Positions 38,647 through 47,617 of a stretch of DNA of 64,000 bases are shown piece after piece. Under the pieces are notes generated by a model, which was not told the origin of the DNA, made no database searches, and saw only the letters and a list, made by a program, of their open reading frames with translations. The stretch is from NCBI RefSeq assembly GCF_017355985.1, contig NZ_JAFIQU010000009.1, positions 62,001 to 126,000 of the forward strand, given 5' to 3'. Positions within the stretch are counted from its first letter, which is position 1. Each line of letters opens with the position of its first letter. The translations under genes were made by a program, and so were the position numbers. The DNA is from Arenibaculum pallidiluteum (GTDB lineage: Bacteria > Pseudomonadota > Alphaproteobacteria > Azospirillales > Azospirillaceae).

Positions 38647-39975
38647 TCAATCGACGGTCTGAAGGACCTCGCGGATCGTGGTGACGATCTGCTCGATCTG
38701 CCCGGGCTCGATGATCAGCGGCGGCGACAGGGCGATGATGTCTCCCGTGGTGCGGATCAGCACGCCGCGCTCGTAGCATTTCAGGAAGGTCTCGAAGGCG
38801 CGCTTGGTGGGCTGGCCCGGGATGCCCTCCAGCTCGATGGCCCCGACGAGGCCGATGTTCCGGCAGTCGATCACGTGCCGGGTACCCTTCAGCGAATGCA
38901 TCGCGTCCGCCCAGGCGGGCGCCAGGTCAGCTGCGCGCTGGAACAGCCCCTCCTGCTGATAGATGTCGATCGTCGCGAGCGCCGCGGCGCAGGCCAGCGG
39001 ATGGCCGGAATAGGTGTAGCCGTGGAACAGCTCGATGGCCTGCGGAGGACCCTGCATGAAGGCGTCGTAGATGCCCTTGCGAACGAAGACGGCGCCCATG
39101 GGCACCACGCCGTTTGTGATCCCCTTGGCCGTGGTGACCATGTCGGGAACGACGCCGAAATAGTCCACCGCGAAGGGTGCCCCCAGGCGGCCGAAGCCCG
39201 TGATGACCTCGTCGAAGATCAGCAGGATGCCGTGCCGGTCGCAGATCTCGCGCAGGCGCTGCAGATAGCCCCTCGGCGGAATCAGCACGCCGGTGGAGCC
39301 GGCGACGGGCTCGACGATCACGGCGGCAATGGTGGAGGCATCGTGCAGCGCGACGATCCGCTCGAGCTCATCGGCCAGGTGGGCGCCCCACTCCGGCTCG
39401 CCGCGGGTGAATGCCTGGTGCTCGCGCGAATAGGTCTGCGGCAGATGGTCGACGCCGTTGAGCAACGAGCCGAAGAACTTGCGGTTGTTCACGATGCCGC
39501 CGACGGAGATCCCGCCAAAGCCGACGCCGTGATAGCCGCGCTCGCGGCCGATCAGCCGGGTGCGGCTGCCCTCCCCGCGGGCGCGCTGGTAGGCCAGCGC
39601 GATCTTCAGGGCCGTGTCGACCGACTCCGAGCCGGAGTTCGTGTAGAAGACGTGGTCCAGGTCGCCCGGCAGCATGGCCGCAAGCCGGGCCGCCAGCTCG
39701 AAAGCCTTGGGATGGCCCATCTGGAAGGCAGGGGCGTAGTCCAGTTCGGCGACCTGCCGTCCGACCGCCTCGGCGATCTGCGGACGGGCATGACCGGCGT
39801 TCACGCACCACAGTCCCGCGGTCCCGTCCAGGATCTGCCGGCCGTCGCCGGAGGTGTAGTGCATGCCCTGGGCCGAAACCAGCATCCGCGGCGCCGCCTT
39901 GAATTGCCGGTTAGCCGTGAACGGCATCCAAAAGGCTTCGAGATTGTTCGGCGTGACAGGCGTGGCGCCGTCCAT
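38647..39975 (-). CDS. Class III (omega) aminotransferase
   Basis: A 442-residue PLP enzyme close to beta-alanine (omega-amino acid):pyruvate transaminases. Motifs: FWMPFTANRQFK at the N-terminus, TNSGSESVDTALKIAL, GRERGYHGVGFGG, LIFDEVITGFGRLG, and the PLP lysine in TTAKGITNGVVPMGAV. Such enzymes also accept putrescine-derived or omega-amino substrates, so a place in polyamine or beta-alanine breakdown is likely. It is divergent from gamma-glutamyltransferase. The exact amine is unknown. Confidence 0.88.
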   Translation of the reverse strand: MDGATPVTPNNLEAFWMPFTANRQFKAAPRMLVSAQGMHYTSGDGRQILDGTAGLWCVNAGHARPQIAEAVGRQVAELDYAPAFQMGHPKAFELAARLAAMLPGDLDHVFYTNSGSESVDTALKIALAYQRARGEGSRTRLIGRERGYHGVGFGGISVGGIVNNRKFFGSLLNGVDHLPQTYSREHQAFTRGEPEWGAHLADELERIVALHDASTIAAVIVEPVAGSTGVLIPPRGYLQRLREICDRHGILLIFDEVITGFGRLGAPFAVDYFGVVPDMVTTAKGITNGVVPMGAVFVRKGIYDAFMQGPPQAIELFHGYTYSGHPLACAAALATIDIYQQEGLFQRAADLAPAWADAMHSLKGTRHVIDCRNIGLVGAIELEGIPGQPTKRAFETFLKCYERGVLIRTTGDIIALSPPLIIEPGQIEQIVTTIREVLQTVD

Positions 39976-40093
39976 GGAGGCTACTCCTTCGGTTCCCTTC
40001 CGCGTGGCAAGAGCCTAGCCGCGGCGGAGCACCCTGGGCAAGCCGGCCGTCTTGCGGCACGCTCGGCCACGTCCAGGAGGAAGGAGAAACGGA

Positions 40094-41854
40094 ATGCGCG
40101 GGACGACCGTCCGGAAGGCCCTGGCCCTGGGAGTTGGAGCATGGCTGGCGGCGATACCGGTCCTGGCGCAGGAGATCGCACGGCCGGCCCCCGAGGCCGC
40201 CACCGGCTTCGTCGCCAAGCCGGCCGTCGAGGCCGCGGCCATGATGGTCGCAGCAGCGAATCCGCTCGCCGTGCAGGCTGGGTTCGACGTGCTGAAGGAG
40301 GGCGGCAGCGCGATCGACGCGGCCATCGCGGTGCAGCTGATGCTGAACCTCGTCGAGCCGCAGTCCTCGGGCATCGGGGGCGGTGCGTTCCTGCTGCATT
40401 TCGATGCGAAGACGGGGCGCCTCGTCACCTATGACGGGCGCGAGACGGCCCCGGCCGAGGCCACCTCGGACCTGTTCCTCGGCGCCGATGGCAAGCCCCT
40501 GCCCTTCGGCGAGGCTGTGGTCGGCGGGCGCTCGGTCGGCACGCCCGGCACCGTGCGGCTGCTGGATCACGTCCACAAGGCCCATGGCCGGCTGCCCTGG
40601 GAGCGGCTGTTCCGCCCGGCCATCGAGCGCGCCGAGCAGGGATTCGAGGTCTCGCCCCGCCTTGCCGCGCTGATCGCGTCCAGCGCCGACGCGCTGCGCC
40701 GCTTCGAGCCCACGCGGAGCTACTTCCTCGACGCACAGGGCCAGCCGCTGAAGGCCGGAACGCTCCTGCGCAACCCGGACTTCGCGGCAACGCTGCGAGC
40801 GGTTGCGGCCAATGGTCCCTCGGCCTTCTACGAGGGCGAGATCGCGCGCGACATCGTGCGCACCGTGCGCGAGGCGCCGGGCAACCCCGGGCGCCTCTCG
40901 GAAGCGGACCTCGCGGCCTACAAGGTCGCCGAGCGCGAGCCCGTCTGCGGCACCTACCGGCGCAACCGCGTGTGCGGGATGGGGCCACCGAGCTCGGGCG
41001 GGATCGCCGTGCTGCAAATCCTCGGCCTGCTGGAGCATTTCAACATGCCGGGCCTGGCCCCACTGTCCGCGGAGGCCACCCACCTGTTCATGGAAGCCAG
41101 CAAGCTCGCCTATGCCGACCGGAACCTCTACGTCGCCGATGACGACTTCGTGCCGGTCCCTGTCGGCGGGCTGCTGGACACGACCTACCTGACGCTGCGG
41201 GCCCAGACCATCGACCGGGGCCGGGCCATGCCGGAGCCGAAGGCAGGCAACCCCTCATGGCGCGACGGATCTCTCTGGGCACCCGACGCCTCGCTTGAGA
41301 TCCCCTCGACCACGCACATCTCCATCGTGGACCGCGACGGCAACATCGTCTCCATGACGACCACCATCGAAGGCGGATTCGGGTCCCACCTGATGGTCCG
41401 GGGCTTTCTTCTGAACAACGAGCTCACCGACTTTTCCTTCCTGCCCGAAGCGGAGGGGCGGCCAGTCGCCAACCGGGTGGAGCCCGGAAAGCGCCCGCGC
41501 TCCTCCATGGCTCCCACCCTCGTCTTCGGGCCCGATGGAAGGCCCCGCCTCGTGACGGGCTCGCCGGGCGGCGCGCGGATCATCGGCTATGTCGCACGCT
41601 CGATCATGGGTGTGATCGACTGGAAGCTCGATGCCGCGCGCGCCGTGGCCCTACCCCATGCGGTCACGCTCGGCCGCACCGCCGAGCTCGAGGAGGGCAC
41701 GGACGCGGCGACGCTGAAGCCGGCATTGGAGGCCATGGGGCACCCCGTGGCCGTGCGCGAGCAGAATAGCGGCCTGCACGCCATCGAGTTCCGCGACGGG
41801 CGCCTGATCGGGGGCGCCGATCCCCGGCGCGAAGGCGTGGCGGCGGGAGAGTGA
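40094..41854 (+). CDS. ggt: Gamma-glutamyltransferase (periplasmic)
   Basis: A 586-residue N-terminal nucleophile hydrolase that removes or transfers gamma-glutamyl groups, for example from glutathione. A signal peptide precedes AQEIARP. The large-subunit substrate Arg lies in VTYDGRETAP. Autoproteolysis should occur before Thr406 in PSTTHISIVDRDGNIVSMT, giving the small subunit. FGSHLMVRGFLLNNELTDFSF and PRSSMAPTLVF are family motifs. ATG 40094 has AAGGAG seven bases upstream. It could release glutamate from gamma-glutamyl compounds and lies among polyamine genes, but it may simply serve glutathione salvage. Confidence 0.93.
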   Translation: MRGTTVRKALALGVGAWLAAIPVLAQEIARPAPEAATGFVAKPAVEAAAMMVAAANPLAVQAGFDVLKEGGSAIDAAIAVQLMLNLVEPQSSGIGGGAFLLHFDAKTGRLVTYDGRETAPAEATSDLFLGADGKPLPFGEAVVGGRSVGTPGTVRLLDHVHKAHGRLPWERLFRPAIERAEQGFEVSPRLAALIASSADALRRFEPTRSYFLDAQGQPLKAGTLLRNPDFAATLRAVAANGPSAFYEGEIARDIVRTVREAPGNPGRLSEADLAAYKVAEREPVCGTYRRNRVCGMGPPSSGGIAVLQILGLLEHFNMPGLAPLSAEATHLFMEASKLAYADRNLYVADDDFVPVPVGGLLDTTYLTLRAQTIDRGRAMPEPKAGNPSWRDGSLWAPDASLEIPSTTHISIVDRDGNIVSMTTTIEGGFGSHLMVRGFLLNNELTDFSFLPEAEGRPVANRVEPGKRPRSSMAPTLVFGPDGRPRLVTGSPGGARIIGYVARSIMGVIDWKLDAARAVALPHAVTLGRTAELEEGTDAATLKPALEAMGHPVAVREQNSGLHAIEFRDGRLIGGADPRREGVAAGE

Positions 41855-41857
41855 GCC

Positions 41858-42859
41858 TCAGGGCTGCCAGCGGAACTGCGCCAGGATCGTCCGCTGGAAC
41901 GGCATGAAGTTGTCGTCGCTCAGGAGGTAGATGTCGAGGCCTCCGCCGGCCGCAGGAAGGACGGCGATGCCTTCGAAGTTGTCGGAGATCAGCGGCGGCT
42001 CGATGCGCGCCAGCTCGCGCCCCTCGAGCAGCCCGCCCGGGGCGGCGCCCTGGGCGCCCGCCGCGGCAGCGGCGACGGTTGCAGCAGGGACATGGACGAT
42101 CCGGCTGCCGAAGCCGCTGATCACCCCGAACCGCCGCTCCAGAACCAGCAGCCCTCCGTCGGGCAGGATCGCAGCGGCCGTCGGCCGGAAAGGCGACCGC
42201 GTAAGGTAGGAAAGCGCCGCCCATTCCTCGCCGTCCCAGATCCAGGCTTGGTGCAGCGCCCGCCCGGCCGGCCCCTCCTCGATCGCCAGGAGGCGCCCGT
42301 CGGGGAATGCGGCCAGCGCCTCGACGCCGGAATTGCCGTCCATTGCGCCGAAGCCCCTGGGGGCCGGCGGCACCGTGGCGGGGCCGTCCGGCCGGTCGGC
42401 ATTCCGGGCATGGACCTGGATGCGGTGCCGCCGCTCGAAGGAGACGACCCAGCGGCCGTCCGGTAGCCGCGCCAGGTCCTCCGCATCGGCACGACTGCCG
42501 TTAGCCGGGCGTCCGTCCGCATCCGGCAGGGCCCGGACGCGCACGTCCCGCACCTCGATCAGACGGCCATGCCCATCATGGCGAAGCTCGGCCCCGACGA
42601 GACCGCCGCGGTCGGTCACCGCAACCATGCGGCTTCGGTCCGGGCTCATCCAAAGGCCCGACAGGCCGCCGAATCCCGGCACCTGGCTGGCATCGAGGGC
42701 AAGCGCCCCGACGAAGTCCAACTCCCCGGCGCGGGTCACGCCCGGCCGGTCGGGGTCCAGCGGGATGGGCTCGGAGCGGATGCCCGCCACCATCAGCGAG
42801 CATCCCGACAGGAGGGCGATGGCGGCGAAGCGGAAGATCGGTCTGGTACGGCAGGGCAT
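41858..42859 (-). CDS. Phytase-like (esterase-like) lipoprotein
   Basis: A 333-residue exported protein with lipobox LLSGC (Cys about residue 20) followed by a six-bladed propeller-like region: ELDFVGALALDASQVPGFGGLSGLW (in part), AEDLARLPDGRWVVSFER, NSGVEALAAFPDGRLLAIEE and ISDNFEGIAVLP. This matches the phytase-like / esterase-like family, where the role is mostly undefined. The start ATG 42859 leaves a short n-region. The gene is convergent with gamma-glutamyltransferase, three bases apart. Confidence 0.8.
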   Translation of the reverse strand: MPCRTRPIFRFAAIALLSGCSLMVAGIRSEPIPLDPDRPGVTRAGELDFVGALALDASQVPGFGGLSGLWMSPDRSRMVAVTDRGGLVGAELRHDGHGRLIEVRDVRVRALPDADGRPANGSRADAEDLARLPDGRWVVSFERRHRIQVHARNADRPDGPATVPPAPRGFGAMDGNSGVEALAAFPDGRLLAIEEGPAGRALHQAWIWDGEEWAALSYLTRSPFRPTAAAILPDGGLLVLERRFGVISGFGSRIVHVPAATVAAAAAGAQGAAPGGLLEGRELARIEPPLISDNFEGIAVLPAAGGGLDIYLLSDDNFMPFQRTILAQFRWQP

Positions 42860-42972
42860 GGCCGGACATTGCCACGGCGCCGGTCCTGCGCAACGGCCTT
42901 TCCGGGCAGGCCGCCCCTTGCCTTCGTCCCGAACCGGCGTTAGCACTTTCGTGCCGAATGCGGGAGAGGCCC

Positions 42973-43272
42973 ATGTCCGGATACGCCTTCGAGATCACCC
43001 ACGAGTTCAAGGGGCATGGCAAGGTTGACGAGGCGGAGGACTGGATCCGCGCCAATGTCAAAGGTCTGTGGGGACTCGAATTCCTCGGCATGGAGGAGAC
43101 CGGCGGCGGAAAGACGCCGATCCTGCATGTGCGCTTCAAGTTCGGCCGCGCCGACGACTTCAACCGCTTCCGCGACGAGTTCGTCCTCAGGAAGGCGCCA
43201 ACCGCGAGGCCGCCCGCCCGCAGGACTCCACCCAAGAAGAAGAGCTTCTGGTCGCGCCTGCTGGGCGATTGA
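42973..43272 (+). CDS. Hypothetical small basic-tailed protein
   Basis: A 99-residue protein with a compact, soluble first part (FEITHEFKGHGKVDEAEDWIR, then FLGMEETGGGKTPILHVRFKF) and a basic Pro-rich tail (TPPKKKSFWSRLLGD). GGGAGAGG is upstream of ATG 42973. I do not recognise the family. The tail could bind membrane or nucleic acid. Codon use matches neighbours. Confidence 0.65.
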   Translation: MSGYAFEITHEFKGHGKVDEAEDWIRANVKGLWGLEFLGMEETGGGKTPILHVRFKFGRADDFNRFRDEFVLRKAPTARPPARRTPPKKKSFWSRLLGD

Positions 43273-43535
43273 ACAGCCCTAGCTGGGCTGCAGAAACCGC
43301 AGCTGACGGGAGTGCCTCGCGGCGGGTAATCCGCCGGCGGCGAGCAAAGTGTATCAGATTCTTTATAGTCTTTAATAAAATTCTACAGCCAAGCCGGATG
43401 CCACCTCTGGCTACGCCGGAAATGATATTTGTGGCTGGGCATGGCTGCGGTACAACTCAGCACCATTCCGGCTCGCTGGCGGCCGGAGCGGTCCGGTGCG
43501 GCGGCGGGCCCGCCGGCAATCGGCCCGGGAAAGCG

Positions 43536-44192
43536 ATGGACCGACCTGTGCGCGAAGCCTTGGAAGACGAGACGCAACGGCTGCGCCAGGCGCTCCAGGA
43601 GAAGGAAGCCGCCCTGCGCGAGCTGCAGCACAGGGCCAAGAACAGCCTCCAACTCGTCATCAGCCTTTTGAAGCTGCAGAGCGCGCGGATCCGCGACGCC
43701 GAGGCGCGCCAGGCCTATGACCAGACTCTCCAGCGCATCGAGGCGCTGGCCATCGCGTATCGCCACCTCCATGAATCGAATTCAGAGACCGAGGTCGAGC
43801 TGGGCCGCTATCTCGAAGAGCTGGCGACCACCACCTGCGCCTCGCTCGCCGGGGCGGCCGGGGTCGAGACCCGGATTCAGACCGAATCCATGACCGTGGG
43901 GCTGTCTCTTGCCGTGCCGCTCGGCCTCATCCTGAACGAGATCGTCACCACGGCCCTTCGGCACGCCTACCCGCACGACCGGTGGATTCGGATCGACCTG
44001 CGGCGCACCGATGCCGCGACGGCCGAGCTGCTGGTGGCCGACAACGGCCGCGGCCTTCCCGCCGGCTTCGATGCCGAGGCGGATGCGGCGATGATGCTGG
44101 CGGATGCGCTCGCCGGCCAGATCGGCGCGACGCTCGCGGCTGGGCCGAGCGGCACCGGCGGCACCGAGGTCCGCGTGACCTTCCCGGCCTGA
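43536..44192 (+). CDS. Soluble HisKA_2-type histidine kinase
   Basis: A 218-residue kinase without a sensor domain. After a coiled N-terminus (ALEDETQRLRQALQEKEAAL) comes the HisKA_2 box LRELQHRAKNSLQLVISLLKLQ with His32, then an HWE/HisKA_2-type ATPase with VPLGLILNEIVTTALRHAYP (N box), VADNGRGLP and GTGGTEVRVTF at the end. Kinases like this work with PhyR-type or single-domain response regulators, often in the general stress response. No partner is adjacent. The upstream 260-base gap contains an AT-rich stretch (43346-43395) that probably holds its promoter. Confidence 0.88.
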   Translation: MDRPVREALEDETQRLRQALQEKEAALRELQHRAKNSLQLVISLLKLQSARIRDAEARQAYDQTLQRIEALAIAYRHLHESNSETEVELGRYLEELATTTCASLAGAAGVETRIQTESMTVGLSLAVPLGLILNEIVTTALRHAYPHDRWIRIDLRRTDAATAELLVADNGRGLPAGFDAEADAAMMLADALAGQIGATLAAGPSGTGGTEVRVTFPA

Positions 44193-44227
44193 CCCGTCGC
44201 CTTGCGATCCGGCGCGCGGAAATCCCC

Positions 44228-45136
44228 TCAGCCGGAAGGGGCGGCCTGCTGCGCCCCCGACTTTTCGGCGATGACGCCCAGAAGCCAGTCCCGGAATGCG
44301 CGGACCTTTCGCGACCTGCGGCGCGCCTCGGGGTAGACCAGCCAGTAGCTGGCCCGCGTCACATGGACCTGCGGGAAGGGAGCCACCAGGCTGCCGGTCT
44401 CGATCTCGCGCCTGAAGAAGGGGGGGCTCAGGATCGCAACGCCCTGCCCTGCCATGGCGGCGCTGCCGGCGAGCTGCTGCGTGCCGAGCCGCACCCCCGC
44501 GCGTCCCCCCAGGTCGCCGGGCTGGAGCCCGACCGCGCCGAACCACTCCAGCCACCAGGGGTCCCCGGGCTCGATCAGCGGCAGCCGGAGCAGGTCGGCC
44601 GGGATGCGCAGGGGGCCCGCGGCTGCCAACAGCGCCGGGCCGAGCATCGGCGTGAACTCCTCGGGCATCAGCCGGTGCGCGACCAGCCCCGGCCAGCCGC
44701 CGATACCAACGCGTACGCCGAGATCGAACTCCTCCCGGCTGAAGTCGACGAGGCGCGCCGTCGTGTCGAGATGGATCGTGATTCCGGGATGGGCGTGCTG
44801 GAAGCCGCCCAGCCGCGGCACCAGCCAGTTGGAGGCGAAGGTAGTGGCAGCCGTGATCGACAGCACGCCGTCGGAGCGCATCTCCAGCCCGTCGAAGGCC
44901 GCGTTCAGGGCAGCGAAGGCCTCGCTCACGCGTGGCGCCAGGATCCGCCCGCCCTCGGTAAGCTCCACGCCACGCGGCTTTCTCAGGAAGAGCGGTCCGT
45001 ACCGGTCCTCGAGCAGTCGGATCTGGTAGCTGACGGCAGCCTGCGTCAGGCCGAGCTCCTCGGCGGCGCGGGTGAAGCTTCCGTGGCGGGCTGCGGCCTC
45101 GAAGCAGCGGACGGCGGACAAGGGCGGCAGCGGCAT
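44228..45136 (-). CDS. LysR-family transcriptional regulator, GcvA-like
   Basis: A 302-residue LysR regulator. The N-terminal winged helix is LSAVRCFEAAARHGSFTRAAEELGLTQAAVSYQIRLLED (in part) with FLRKPRGVELTEGG; the effector domain follows with LDTTARLVDFSREEFDLGVRVG, a signature of the GcvA subgroup. The ATG at 45136 gives MPLPPLSAVRCFE, the usual start. It is divergent from a 63-residue small gene, over about 105 bases, which may be a target. Despite the GcvA likeness nothing shows it controls glycine genes. Confidence 0.88.
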   Translation of the reverse strand: MPLPPLSAVRCFEAAARHGSFTRAAEELGLTQAAVSYQIRLLEDRYGPLFLRKPRGVELTEGGRILAPRVSEAFAALNAAFDGLEMRSDGVLSITAATTFASNWLVPRLGGFQHAHPGITIHLDTTARLVDFSREEFDLGVRVGIGGWPGLVAHRLMPEEFTPMLGPALLAAAGPLRIPADLLRLPLIEPGDPWWLEWFGAVGLQPGDLGGRAGVRLGTQQLAGSAAMAGQGVAILSPPFFRREIETGSLVAPFPQVHVTRASYWLVYPEARRRSRKVRAFRDWLLGVIAEKSGAQQAAPSG

Positions 45137-45241
45137 GGACGACCCATAAGCAGGCCTTATGATAACCCGCAGCGCTTTCGTTGGAAAGCCGCGCCCCCCT
45201 CGGCGAAGCTGCCGCACGACGTCGACGGAGGGACGCACGCC

Positions 45242-45433
45242 ATGGCTCGCATATCGCTCGCCCGCCCATCGCTCCCCATGCTTCCACAGATGGACCTGGT
45301 CCGCGCCCTGGTTGGCCTGTGGACACGGCGCAGGCCGGCCCTCGATCCGGATACGCTGACCGAGGGCATGCGGCAGGATCTCGGCCTCTCCGAAGGGCGC
45401 TTCCTGCGCCCGCGCGATCCGTACCGGGATTGA
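45242..45433 (+). CDS. Small protein, possibly DUF1127-like
   Basis: A 63-residue basic protein (MARISLARPSLPMLPQM at the start) ending MRQDLGLSEGRFLRPRDPYRD. The LGLS segment near the end resembles DUF1127 proteins, but the match is weak. It starts 105 bases from the divergent LysR gene and is followed by the tRNA terminator on the opposite strand. The start codon lacks a strong ribosome box. Confidence 0.45.
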   Translation: MARISLARPSLPMLPQMDLVRALVGLWTRRRPALDPDTLTEGMRQDLGLSEGRFLRPRDPYRD

Positions 45434-45494
45434 GGCCGATCGGCTTGGCCTCTGAGGAGCGCAAGCCTGGCTCCACGCCCGCGCTGGATATGGA

Positions 45495-45526
45495 AAGGGC
45501 CCGGAAGCTCTCGCTTCCGGGCCCTT
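45495..45526 (-). terminator. Terminator of tRNA-Lys
   Basis: A perfect 14-bp stem AAGGGCCCGGAAGC (45495-45508) with 45513-45526 and a 4-base loop, just downstream of the tRNA 3' end on the minus strand, followed by TTTCC. Confidence 0.8.
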
Positions 45527-45530
45527 AAAG

Positions 45531-45606
<76 letters not shown>

Positions 45607-45645
45607 ACTGCAGCGCCGCTCGGGGCGTCGCCTCGTGAGGCGCGT

Positions 45646-45674
45646 GATATAGCGGCTATCCCTGGGCTTGTCGA
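45646..45674 (-). promoter_or_regulatory. Promoter of tRNA-Lys
   Basis: On the minus strand TCGACA (45669-45674), a 17-base spacer and TATATC (45646-45651), about 40 bases before the mature tRNA 5' end. Confidence 0.65.
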
Positions 45675-45690
45675 GGGGCGAAATGCGCGC

Positions 45691-47616
45691 TCAGCCACCG
45701 TTCCGCTGGCCGCCCACGGTGGCGATCGGCGGCGCCATGACGCGGCCGGGCTCGGCCGGCGCCTGGGCCGTCAGCGCAACGCCACGGGCCACGTCGCGCT
45801 TCTGCGCCTCGTAGAGGACGTCGCGGGCAATGGGCGCAGCGACGGACGAGCCGCCGCCGCCGTGCTCGACGATCACCGAGCAGACGTAGCGCGGGTTGTG
45901 CGCGGGGGCGTAGCCGACGAACAGGGCGTGGTCGCGTTCGCGCCAGGGCAGCTGCTCATTCTTGAGAACGCCCGTGCTGCGCTCGGCCATGGTGATGCGG
46001 CGGACCTGGCTGGTCCCCGTCTTGCCGCCGAGCTCGTAGCCGGGCTCCGGGATGCGGGCCTTGTGCGCGGTTCCCGTCGGCCCGTTCGTGACCGCCCACA
46101 TGCCCTGGCGCATCAGATCGAGATGGGCCTTCTGGACGCCGATGGACGGCCACTCCGTCTGCTCGGCGTAGCTGCGCTCGACCTGCTTGGTGAGATGCGG
46201 CTTCACCGCGAAGCCGCCATTGACCAGCCGGGCCGTCATCACCGCGAGTTGGAGGGGCGTCGCCAGCACATATCCCTGCCCGATCGAGGCGTTCAGGTCC
46301 TCGCCGCCGGTCCACGGCTTGCCGAGATAGGCGCGCTTCCATTCACGGCTCGGGATCAGGCCCGACCGCTCGCCGGGTATGTCGAGCTCCAGGCGCTGGC
46401 CGAGGCCGAAGCGCTTGGCCACGTCGTGGATCCGGTCGATGCCGATGCGCCGCGACAGGTCGTAGAAGAAGACGTCGCAGGACTGCGCCAGCGCCTCGAC
46501 GAAGCCCAGGGACCCGTGCCCGTGCTTCTTCCAGCAGTGGAACCGGTGGTCGCCGAGATCCATGTGGCCCGAGCAGAAGACGCTGTGGCGCGTGTTGACG
46601 ATGCCAGCTTCCAGCGCCGCCAGGCCGACGACCATCTTGAAGGTCGATCCCGGGGCGTACTGTCCCGCGATGGCCTTGTTGGTCAGCGGGTGCGTGGGCT
46701 GGGTAGTCAGCTCCTCCCAGAGATCGGCAGGGATGCCCTGGGTGAACTGATTGGGATCGAAGCTCGGATGCGAGCACATGGCGTAGATGCCGCCCGTATG
46801 GGCGTCCATCACCACGCAAGCGGCGCTGTCCTCGGCGGTAAGCCGGTCCTGCACGAACTGCTGCAGCCCGATGTCGATGGTCAGCGTCACGTCGCGCCCG
46901 GGCTCGGGCTCCTTGCGGTCGAGCTCGCGGATCACGCGGCCGACGGCGTTGACCTCGAGCTGGCTGTTGCCGGCGACGCCGCGCAGATCCTTCTCGTGGT
47001 ACTTCTCGACCCCGTTCTTCCCGATCCGGAAGCCCGGGAGGGAGAGCACGGGATCTCCGTTCAGCTCGGATTCGGCGACGGCGCCCACATAGCCCAGCAG
47101 ATGCGCGGTCGTGCCCTGGAAGGGATAGCTGCGGATCTCGCCCACATCGATGGAGACGCCCGGCAGGTCCGGAGCATTGATCTCGATCAGGGCGACCTGC
47201 TCCCAGGTCAGGTTCTCCTTGACGGTCACCGGCACGAAGGCCCGCTTGCGCCGGATCTCGCGCATCACCCGCTTCATGTCGCTCTCGGTGAGCTCGATCA
47301 GCTCCGAGAGGTGCATCAGCGTCTGCTCGAGGTTCCGGTCCGCCTTGCGGGCACGCTCGGAGACGACGACGACGCGGAAGTTCTGCCGGTTGATCGCGAC
47401 CGGCACGCCGAAACGGTCGAGGATCTGCCCGCGCGAGGGAGCGACCAGCCGCATGTTGATGCGGTTCTCCTCGGCCAGCATCGTGTAGCGGTCGGATTCC
47501 AGGACCTGCAGGTAATACATGCGCCCGACGAGGGTCGAGACGAGGCCCAGCTTGATGCCGCCCAGGACCAGGGAGCGCCGCGTCAGCAGCCGGTAGCGGT
47601 CGTTGTCCCGGTCCAT
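45691..47616 (-). CDS. mrdA: Penicillin-binding protein 2 (elongasome transpeptidase)
   Basis: A 641-residue class B PBP that crosslinks peptidoglycan in the lateral wall. One N-terminal membrane helix (about residues 14-33), a pedestal domain with RLVAPSRGQILDRFG, and the transpeptidase domain with Ser324 in PGSTFKMV, SCD motif in LAQSCDVFFYD (379-381) and KTG in GGKTGTSQVRR. The C-terminus is low complexity. It is the last gene of mreBCD-mrdA, starting one base after the mreD stop. RodA is not in the window. Confidence 0.95.
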   Translation of the reverse strand: MDRDNDRYRLLTRRSLVLGGIKLGLVSTLVGRMYYLQVLESDRYTMLAEENRINMRLVAPSRGQILDRFGVPVAINRQNFRVVVVSERARKADRNLEQTLMHLSELIELTESDMKRVMREIRRKRAFVPVTVKENLTWEQVALIEINAPDLPGVSIDVGEIRSYPFQGTTAHLLGYVGAVAESELNGDPVLSLPGFRIGKNGVEKYHEKDLRGVAGNSQLEVNAVGRVIRELDRKEPEPGRDVTLTIDIGLQQFVQDRLTAEDSAACVVMDAHTGGIYAMCSHPSFDPNQFTQGIPADLWEELTTQPTHPLTNKAIAGQYAPGSTFKMVVGLAALEAGIVNTRHSVFCSGHMDLGDHRFHCWKKHGHGSLGFVEALAQSCDVFFYDLSRRIGIDRIHDVAKRFGLGQRLELDIPGERSGLIPSREWKRAYLGKPWTGGEDLNASIGQGYVLATPLQLAVMTARLVNGGFAVKPHLTKQVERSYAEQTEWPSIGVQKAHLDLMRQGMWAVTNGPTGTAHKARIPEPGYELGGKTGTSQVRRITMAERSTGVLKNEQLPWRERDHALFVGYAPAHNPRYVCSVIVEHGGGGSSVAAPIARDVLYEAQKRDVARGVALTAQAPAEPGRVMAPPIATVGGQRNGG

Positions 47617-47617
47617 C

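Noticed and set aside
44228-45136. GcvA-like LysR regulator as the partner of the glycine riboswitch operon
   Set aside because: It is 15 kb away, divergent from a small unrelated gene, and the GcvA subgroup is broad, so no link can be claimed.
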